From the NCBI GenBank assembly GCA_000715855.1, contig KL571203.1, forward strand, positions 11,401 to 24,204: a stretch of DNA of 12,804 nt, in the 5' to 3' direction. This DNA is from Actinoplanes liguriensis (GTDB taxonomy: Bacteria > Actinomycetota > Actinomycetes > Mycobacteriales > Micromonosporaceae). The position numbers and the translations under genes are program-made. Of this stretch, positions 8,484 to 12,804 are shown piece after piece. A model generated the notes under the pieces. The model did not search any database. It was not told the DNA's origin and saw only the letters and a program-made list of their open reading frames with translations. Each line of letters starts with the position of its first letter. Positions within the stretch are counted from its first letter, which is position 1.

Positions 8484-8585
8484 CTATGCATCTCCTGGGG
8501 GTCGGGCACCGGCCGGAAAGTGCCGGAACGCCGCGGGGACCACGCGCCGGCGGTCTGCGGGCCCACCGGCTGTGGCGACGGTCTC

Positions 8586-8614
8586 AGAGTCGTCTCCGGT
8601 CAGTAAATTGTCAA
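8586..8614 (-). promoter_or_regulatory. Candidate promoter of the importer operon
   Basis: On the minus strand TTGACA (8609-8614) is a perfect -35 and is followed after 17 bases by GACTCT (8586-8591), a weak but position-correct -10. Transcription would start near 8579, giving a leader of about 95 bases. It sits in one of the few AT-rich patches of the window. The -10 is poor, so the exact start is uncertain; a weak consensus would suit an activated or tightly repressed promoter. Confidence 0.5.
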
Positions 8615-8623
8615 TCCTGGAAA
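8607..8623 (+). promoter_or_regulatory. Second copy of the shared 17-bp motif, overlapping the importer -35
   Basis: ATTGTCAATCCTGGAAA on the plus strand matches ATTGTCATTCCAGAAAA at 2134-2150 (minus strand) at 14 of 17 bases. It covers the TTGACA -35 element of the binding-protein promoter, so a bound regulator would block RNA polymerase. The flanks ATTG and CAAT (8607-8610, 8625-8628) are also inverted. I infer that this is a second site for the TetR protein encoded at 2185. Confidence 0.45.
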
Positions 8624-8722
8624 TCAATGTGTAACCACCTGCCCAGCAACCCCGGGTTCACGTGCCGGTACGCGCACGGATAGGTCGCCCGTAGCGACGA
8701 AGAACGAGCGCTGGGCGAAAGA

Positions 8723-8747
8723 CCGCACCCTCCCCGCCCGGGTGCGG
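8723..8747. other. Perfect 8-bp hairpin in the intergenic region
   Basis: CCGCACCC (8723-8730) and GGGTGCGG (8740-8747) are perfect inverted repeats with a 9-base loop. No T tract follows on the plus strand; on the minus strand TCTTTC follows. It could be a structured leader of the GGDEF-EAL mRNA, a terminator-like element against minus-strand transcription, or an operator. Confidence 0.4.
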
Positions 8748-8900
8748 CAGCATTCGCTGAGTGGCACTCCCGCACACCGGTCCGCGACGGCCGCCACCTG
8801 ACGAGGGGAACAGCACCGCCCGGGGTTCTTCTCCAGCAAGCCCCCGGGTGGCCGATAGGACCGGCGTGCAGACCCGCGGACCCGAAGCCGGTGACGGCGC

Positions 8901-11201
8901 ATGACCCGTCGCGCCACCGGCGGAATCCGCCATCTGTGGTGGATCTACCTGCTGCTGACGTCCGCGCTCGCGGTCGCCTACGTCACCGTGCCGTTCACCA
9001 GCGGGACCCGGTGGATCTACGTGGTGGTGAACAGCACCGCCCCGATCGCCACCTGGATCGGCCTGCGCGGGCACGTCCCGCAGCGGCGTGGCGGCTGGCT
9101 GGTGATCGGCGGCGGCCTGGCGTTCTCCGCGGCGGGTGACGTCCTCTTCGCGCTGCACACCGCCCGGGGCGGCGGTCCGGCGTTCCCGTCCGGCGCGGAC
9201 GTGCTGTACCTCTTCGGCCACCTGACCATCGCGGCCGGTACGGCGATGCTCGCCTCCCGCGCCGGCCGGACCGCCTTCGTCGACGCGGCGGTGATCCTCT
9301 CGCCGCTGGCCAGCCTCGCCTGGATCCTGGTGGTGGACCCGACCGTGACCGTCGGCGGGAGCCCGACCGCCCGGTTCTTCGCGGTCTCCGCGCCGATCAA
9401 CACGCTGCTCGTCGTCTACTGCGCGCTCGCTCTCGCGCTCGGCGTCGAGCTGCGCACCCCGGGCGTGCGCTGGCTGCTGTCGGGACTCGTGGCCTGGTTC
9501 CTCTCCGACGCGCTCTACACGCATCAGAGCCTGACCGGTTCGTACCGCGAAGGGGGTTTGATCGATCTGGGCTGGATGGCGATGCCGATCCTGCTCGGCA
9601 CGGCCGCGCTGCACCCGTCGATGGTGGCGACCACGCCGCGGCGGTCCGCGATGACCACGCTGACCCTGCCCCGGGCGCTGATCCTGTTCTCCGCCGCGCT
9701 GCTGCTCCCCTGTCTGCACCTGTTCTGGGAGCCGGCTTCGGACATGCCGCTGGTGCTCGGGTCGGCGCTGTCGATGGCGCTGGTCGCGGTCCGGCTGGCC
9801 GGGCCGATCCACGAGCTGTCCTGGCGTGCCGGGCACGACCCGCTGACCGGCCTGGTCAACCGCAGTCTGCTGATGGACCGGTTGGCGCTGGCGCTCAGCT
9901 CGATGCCGTCCGATCCGGCGGCCCGGGTCGGCCTGCTCTTCTGCGACCTGGACCACTTCAAGGACGTCAACGACAGTCTCGGACACGACGCCGGCGACCA
10001 GTTGCTGATGGAGATCAGCACCCGGTTGCGGGCCGCCGTCCGGGACAGCGGCGTGGTGTGCCGGCTGGGCGGCGACGAGTTCGTCATCCTGATGCCGGAG
10101 ACCACCGAGGAGCAGGCCGCGGAGATCGCCGGCCGGGTCGCCGAGCATCTCGGGCGGCCGATGCGGCTCTCCGACGGCACCGAGTTCTTCGCGTCGCTGT
10201 CGATCGGGCTGCGCACCACCGGTGACCCGGAGGCCGACCCGGACACCCTGGTGCAGGACGCGGACACCGCGATGTACCAGGCCAAGGCGGCCGGCCGGGG
10301 CCGGATGGTGCGCTTCGACGCGGAGATCCGGGCGGAGGCGGCGCAGCGGCTGCGGCTCGACGCCGACCTGCGCCGCGCGCTGACCCACCCGGGTGAGCTG
10401 TTCTGCGTGTACCAGCCGGTCTTCCGGGTCGACGACGGCCGGCTCAGCTCGGTCGAGGCGCTGGTCCGGTGGCGGCATCCGACGGACGGGGTCCTGCCGC
10501 CGGCCGTGTTCGTGCCGGTCGCCGAGGCGGCCGGGACGATCGCGCAGGTGTTCGTGGTGGTGCTGGAGCAGTCGCTGACCGAGCAGCGCGACTGGCACGA
10601 CCGGACCGGCCGCTGGATCCCGGTCGCGGTCAACCTGTCCCCGCGCCAGCTCGACCAGTCCACCGCCCAGCTCGTGCTGACCGCGCTGGAGCGCACCGGC
10701 ACCCCGCCGGACATGCTCACGCTCGAGCTGACCGAGACCGGCATGGCCGAGCCCGAGACCGTCGAGGCCGCCCTCGGGCCGCTGCGCCGGGCCGGGGTGA
10801 AGATCGCCGTCGACGACTTCGGCACCGGTTACTCGTCGATGGCCCGGGTCGCCGACCACGGCTGGGACATCGTCAAGATCGACCGGGCGTTCGTCGCCGG
10901 CATCCACCGCGACCAGGCCCGCACGTCACTGGCCGACGCGATGGTGAAGATGGCGCACGCCCTCGGCATGGTGACCGTCGCCGAGGGCGTCGACAACGCC
11001 GCCGACCTGCAGGTCCTCGCGCGGCTGGGCTGCGAGTTCGCCCAGGGTTACCTGCTGTCCCACCCGGTCGGCCAGGAGGGCATCCTGGAGCTCGCCCTGG
11101 TCGAGCCGCGCGAGTCGGTCGAGCTAGGCCCCGGCCGCGTCGAGCCGGGCGAGCCGGTCGGCGTCGAGCTTGATGTCGAGGGCCGGCAGCAGGTCGTCTA
11201 G
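8901..11201 (+). CDS. Membrane-bound diguanylate cyclase/phosphodiesterase (GGDEF-EAL)
   Basis: A 766-residue protein for turnover of the second messenger c-di-GMP. Residues 1-305 form about ten hydrophobic segments, probably a membrane sensor or anchor; no PAS or HAMP domain is seen. The GGDEF domain (about 312-475) begins DPLTGLVNR and contains LFCDLDHFKDVNDSLGHDAGD and the intact active site GGDEF at 390-394. The inhibitory I-site is degenerate: RDSG replaces RxxD. The EAL domain (about 490-735) keeps the metal and catalytic residues in EALVRW (519), NLSP, LELTET, DDFGTGYSS, VKIDR, AEGVD and QGY. Both activities are therefore plausible. An in-frame TGA at 8892 makes ATG 8901 the first possible start; no good ribosome binding site precedes it. 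The last 25 codons extend beyond the domain and are antisense to the aldo/keto reductase gene. Confidence 0.93.
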   Translation: MTRRATGGIRHLWWIYLLLTSALAVAYVTVPFTSGTRWIYVVVNSTAPIATWIGLRGHVPQRRGGWLVIGGGLAFSAAGDVLFALHTARGGGPAFPSGADVLYLFGHLTIAAGTAMLASRAGRTAFVDAAVILSPLASLAWILVVDPTVTVGGSPTARFFAVSAPINTLLVVYCALALALGVELRTPGVRWLLSGLVAWFLSDALYTHQSLTGSYREGGLIDLGWMAMPILLGTAALHPSMVATTPRRSAMTTLTLPRALILFSAALLLPCLHLFWEPASDMPLVLGSALSMALVAVRLAGPIHELSWRAGHDPLTGLVNRSLLMDRLALALSSMPSDPAARVGLLFCDLDHFKDVNDSLGHDAGDQLLMEISTRLRAAVRDSGVVCRLGGDEFVILMPETTEEQAAEIAGRVAEHLGRPMRLSDGTEFFASLSIGLRTTGDPEADPDTLVQDADTAMYQAKAAGRGRMVRFDAEIRAEAAQRLRLDADLRRALTHPGELFCVYQPVFRVDDGRLSSVEALVRWRHPTDGVLPPAVFVPVAEAAGTIAQVFVVVLEQSLTEQRDWHDRTGRWIPVAVNLSPRQLDQSTAQLVLTALERTGTPPDMLTLELTETGMAEPETVEAALGPLRRAGVKIAVDDFGTGYSSMARVADHGWDIVKIDRAFVAGIHRDQARTSLADAMVKMAHALGMVTVAEGVDNAADLQVLARLGCEFAQGYLLSHPVGQEGILELALVEPRESVELGPGRVEPGEPVGVELDVEGRQQVV

Positions 11202-12128
11202 CTGCGCGGGCGTCTTCGGGCCGATCAGCGGCACGACCGGCGGCGCGGTCTGGTGCAGCAGCCACGCCAGCACCGTGCGGTTCGGCGTCGACCCCACTTC
11301 ACGAGCCACCTCATGGAGTACGCCGAGACGGGCGTCCGCATCCGGCCCGTCGTAGTTCTCCATGGCCCAGTGCCCGGAGCGCTTGGCCGGGTCGTCGAAG
11401 ATGCCCTTCAGGATCGGCGAGTACGCGACCAGCTGCAGCTCGCGGTGCAGGTCCAGGTATTCGAGCTGCTCCGGGCCGACGATCGAGGCGGAGGTGTTCC
11501 CGGCCTTGGCCCGCAGGTAGGAGTGCTGCTGCTGGAGCGCCACCGGCGCCGCCCAGCCGTGCCTGTCGCAGAGCTGCCGGATCGCCTCGAGCCGCCAGGT
11601 GCGCACGTTCGACCAGCCCAGATAGCGGATCTTGCCGGCTCGGACCAGCCCGTCGAGCGCCTCGAGCGTCTCCTCCAGGGGCGTGCTCAGGTCGTCGACG
11701 TGCACGTAGTAGAGGTCGACGTGATCGGTGCCGAGCCGCTTCAGGCTGCCGTCGAGCGCGTGCCGCAGCGTGTCGCCGCCGGCTCCCGCGAAGGTCCGGC
11801 GCGCCAGCTCCCAGTTCGCGCTCCCGTCAGCGTTCCAGAGCTTTTCGTCGTACGCCGGGACGGCGCTGCCCTTCGTCGCGAGGAAGACCCGGTCACGACG
11901 CCCCTTCAGGTGGCGGCCCAGGATTTCCTCGCTCTCGCCGCCACGGCTGCCCGGGTGCGCCCACCACTCGTAGCAGTCGGCGGTGTCCAGGAACGTGCCG
12001 CCGGCGTCGAGGAAGCGGTCGAGGATGCGGACGGCGTCGGGCTCGCTCGTCGCCCCGCCGAACTGCATGGCGCCGAGAGCGAGCTTGCTGATCTGCGTAC
12101 CGGTTCGTCCCAGTTCCATCGTCTCCAT
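11124..12128 (-). CDS. Aldo/keto reductase family oxidoreductase
   Basis: A 334-residue NADPH-dependent aldo/keto reductase, cytoplasmic, reducing carbonyl compounds. The TIM-barrel begins LGRTGTQISKLALGAMQFGG. The catalytic tetrad is intact: Asp48 and Tyr53 in LDTADCYEWW, Lys86 in LATKGS and His143 in YYVHVDD. Later family motifs follow: GKIRYLGWSNV, LQQQHSYL in place of the usual Q-x-x-Y-N, AYSPILKGIF, and the cofactor-binding VPLIGPKTPAQLDD. Length is normal. ATG 12128 falls where transcription from the MerR-type promoter would begin, suggesting a leaderless mRNA. ATG 12116 is an alternative start with a GGAG only 3 bases away. The physiological substrate is unknown; the neighbouring efflux gene and the promoter type suggest a stress or toxic-carbonyl response. 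Confidence 0.93.
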   Translation of the reverse strand: METMELGRTGTQISKLALGAMQFGGATSEPDAVRILDRFLDAGGTFLDTADCYEWWAHPGSRGGESEEILGRHLKGRRDRVFLATKGSAVPAYDEKLWNADGSANWELARRTFAGAGGDTLRHALDGSLKRLGTDHVDLYYVHVDDLSTPLEETLEALDGLVRAGKIRYLGWSNVRTWRLEAIRQLCDRHGWAAPVALQQQHSYLRAKAGNTSASIVGPEQLEYLDLHRELQLVAYSPILKGIFDDPAKRSGHWAMENYDGPDADARLGVLHEVAREVGSTPNRTVLAWLLHQTAPPVVPLIGPKTPAQLDDLLPALDIKLDADRLARLDAAGA

Positions 12129-12135
12129 GCGACCG

Positions 12136-12167
12136 ACGCTAGGACCTGGAGCGCGCTCCAGGTCAAA
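12136..12167 (-). promoter_or_regulatory. MerR-type promoter with a perfect 22-bp palindrome
   Basis: On the minus strand TTGACC (-35) is separated by 19 bases from TAGCGT (-10, 12136-12141). The spacer region is covered by a perfect 22-bp palindrome at 12143-12164 (half-site GACCTGGAGCG). A 19-20 bp spacer holding a dyad is the hallmark of promoters that MerR-family activators untwist. The -10 ends 7 bases before the aldo/keto reductase ATG, so the transcript probably begins at or next to the start codon. No MerR gene is in the window. Confidence 0.72.
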
Positions 12168-12175
12168 CGTCGGCG

Positions 12176-12189
12176 GTCACTTCAGTGAC
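12176..12189. repeat. 14-bp inverted repeat in the divergent region
   Basis: GTCACT and AGTGAC are perfect 6-bp arms separated by TC. It lies between the reductase promoter and the transporter operators. It may be an operator half-way between the two genes; no protein can be assigned. Confidence 0.4.
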
Positions 12190-12202
12190 GGGAGACACTT
12201 TC

Positions 12203-12274
12203 GATACGAGAGCGTTCCGTTTCCTAACCGGCAGGACTACTGTCCCTAATTGAGATACGAGACAGTTCCGTTTC
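12203..12274. promoter_or_regulatory. Two 21-bp operator-like direct repeats upstream of the MFS transporter
   Basis: The copies at 12203-12223 and 12254-12274 read GATACGAGA, two variable bases, then GTTCCGTTTC. They differ at 2 of 21 positions and are 51 bp apart centre to centre, close to five helical turns. Each is an imperfect dyad (GA-x-ACG ... CGT-x-TC), the shape of TetR-family operators. A candidate promoter, TTCCGT (12215-12220), 17 bases, TACTGT (12238-12243), lies with its -35 inside the first copy and its start region near the second. The regulator is not in the window. Confidence 0.6.
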
Positions 12275-12296
12275 GAAAACCGGGGAGTAACACCGG

Positions 12297-12804
12297 ATGA
12301 ACGCGCAAGAAACACCCCAGACCGCCGGGCATCCCCGACGCTGGGCCATCCTGGCGGTGCTGGTCATCAGCCTGCTCGTGGTGGTTCTCGACAACACCGT
12401 GCTGAACGTCGCACTGCGGATCATCTCCGACCCGCAGCGCGGCCTCGGCGCCACTCAGAGCGAGCTCGAGTGGGCCATCAACTCGTACACGCTGGTCTTC
12501 GCCGGCCTGCTCTTCACCGCCGGCATCCTCGCCGACCGGATCGGCCGCCGGGTCACCCTGGCCGTCGGTCTCACCCTGTTCGGCATCGCGTCGCTGGTCT
12601 CGGCCTACGCGAGCAGCCCCGACCAGCTCATCGCCGCTCGCGCGCTGATGGGCCTGGGCGCCGCGGCGGTCATGCCGGCCACCCTGTCGATCATCGCCAA
12701 CGTCTTCGAGCCGAAGGAGCGCGGCCGCGCGATCGGTGTCTGGGCCGGCGCGGTCGGCCTGGCGGTCGCCCTCGGCCCGATCCTGGGCGGCTTCCTGCTC
12801 GAGC
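12297..12804 (+). CDS. MFS drug-efflux transporter, DHA2 (EmrB/QacA) type, partial at the right edge
   Basis: The first 169 codons of a major facilitator transporter; the rest lies outside the window. A short cytoplasmic start is followed by TM1 with [17 protein letters not shown], the DHA2 motif D1 with its membrane-embedded Asp. [31 protein letters not shown] covers TM2 and motif A between TM2 and TM3. TM3 and TM4 follow, then [23 protein letters not shown], the TM5 antiporter motif C (G-x-x-x-x-G-P-x-x-G-G). Such 14-TM proton antiporters export antibiotics, dyes or biocides. GGGGAG lies 9 bases before ATG 12297. Two operator-like repeats immediately upstream imply repression by a TetR-type regulator encoded elsewhere. 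The gene is divergent from the aldo/keto reductase. Confidence 0.92.
   Translation, partial: MNAQETPQTAGHPRRWAILAVLVISLLVVVLDNTVLNVALRIISDPQRGLGATQSELEWAINSYTLVFAGLLFTAGILADRIGRRVTLAVGLTLFGIASLVSAYASSPDQLIAARALMGLGAAAVMPATLSIIANVFEPKERGRAIGVWAGAVGLAVALGPILGGFLLE

Larger units (their letters stand above)
8484..8900. other. 417-bp intergenic region between the importer operon and the GGDEF-EAL gene
   Basis: No convincing gene lies here. It holds the AGGAG site and leader of the binding-protein gene, with a small stem-loop (GGCAC 8505-8509 pairing GTGCC 8520-8524), the promoter and shared motif near 8586-8623, a 5-bp stem (GTCGC/GCGAC with loop CCGTA) near 8688-8702, a strong 8-bp hairpin at 8723-8747, and then GC-rich sequence up to the GGDEF-EAL start. 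No c-di-GMP riboswitch core was recognised. Confidence 0.6.

Noticed and set aside
8480..8491. A three-codon leader frame (ATG CAT AGA TGA) overlapping the binding-protein start.
   Set aside because: The AGGAG site directly abuts the first ATG, leaving no spacing, whereas it is 8 bases from the real start; chance is the simpler explanation.
6594..8606. A 670-codon plus-strand frame opposite the binding-protein gene.
   Set aside because: The composition is shadow-like, and the minus strand encodes a full-length lipoprotein with family motifs.
8484..8900. A c-di-GMP riboswitch ahead of the GGDEF-EAL gene.
   Set aside because: Expected from the function, but no conserved GEMM core such as the ACGCAAAGCC block could be found.
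8658..10907. A 749-codon minus-strand frame opposite the GGDEF-EAL gene.
   Set aside because: It is rich in Arg, Gln, His and Gly with no domain, and is explained by the third-position G/C bias of the real gene on the other strand.

Overview
The window is a very GC-rich, densely packed actinobacterial segment. High G+C, frequent GTG starts, purine-rich ribosome binding sites, a membrane GGDEF-EAL protein and an apparently leaderless promoter all fit. A filamentous actinomycete of the Micromonosporaceae/Actinoplanes kind is my guess from protein style; nothing here proves the genus. I see no rRNA, tRNA, transposase, integrase or CRISPR array.

Left part (1-8660): one functional block. A minus-strand pair, a DUF3237 protein followed by a CocE/NonD-type serine hydrolase that runs off the left edge, is divergent from a plus-strand TetR-family regulator (2185-2775). 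The regulator's 3' end overlaps the 3' end of a five-gene minus-strand ABC importer operon of the Dpp/Opp type: lipoprotein binding protein (8483), two permeases, two ATPases. A 17-bp motif is shared, 14 of 17 bases, between the tetR/DUF3237 intergenic region and the -35 region of the binding-protein promoter. The simplest model is one TetR-controlled regulon that imports a peptide-like or amide/ester substrate and hydrolyses it in the cytoplasm. The substrate cannot be read from the sequence.

Two internal parts of the importer operon are unusual. A 56-bp tandem repeat lies between the second permease gene and the first ATPase gene, and each good copy carries a start-codon region resembling that of the ATPase gene. 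The second permease also has a long Ser/Pro-rich N-terminal tail encoded by a purine/pyrimidine-asymmetric tract.

Middle (8661-11201): a 766-residue membrane protein with about ten transmembrane segments followed by GGDEF and EAL domains, both with intact catalytic signatures. Its last 25 codons are antisense to the end of the next gene.

Right part (11124-12804): an aldo/keto reductase on the minus strand and a DHA2-type MFS efflux transporter on the plus strand (cut by the right edge), transcribed divergently. Their intergenic region holds a MerR-type promoter with a perfect 22-bp palindrome in a 19-bp spacer, a 14-bp inverted repeat, and two 21-bp operator-like direct repeats in front of the transporter. 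This looks like two separately controlled stress or drug-response genes whose regulators are not in the window.
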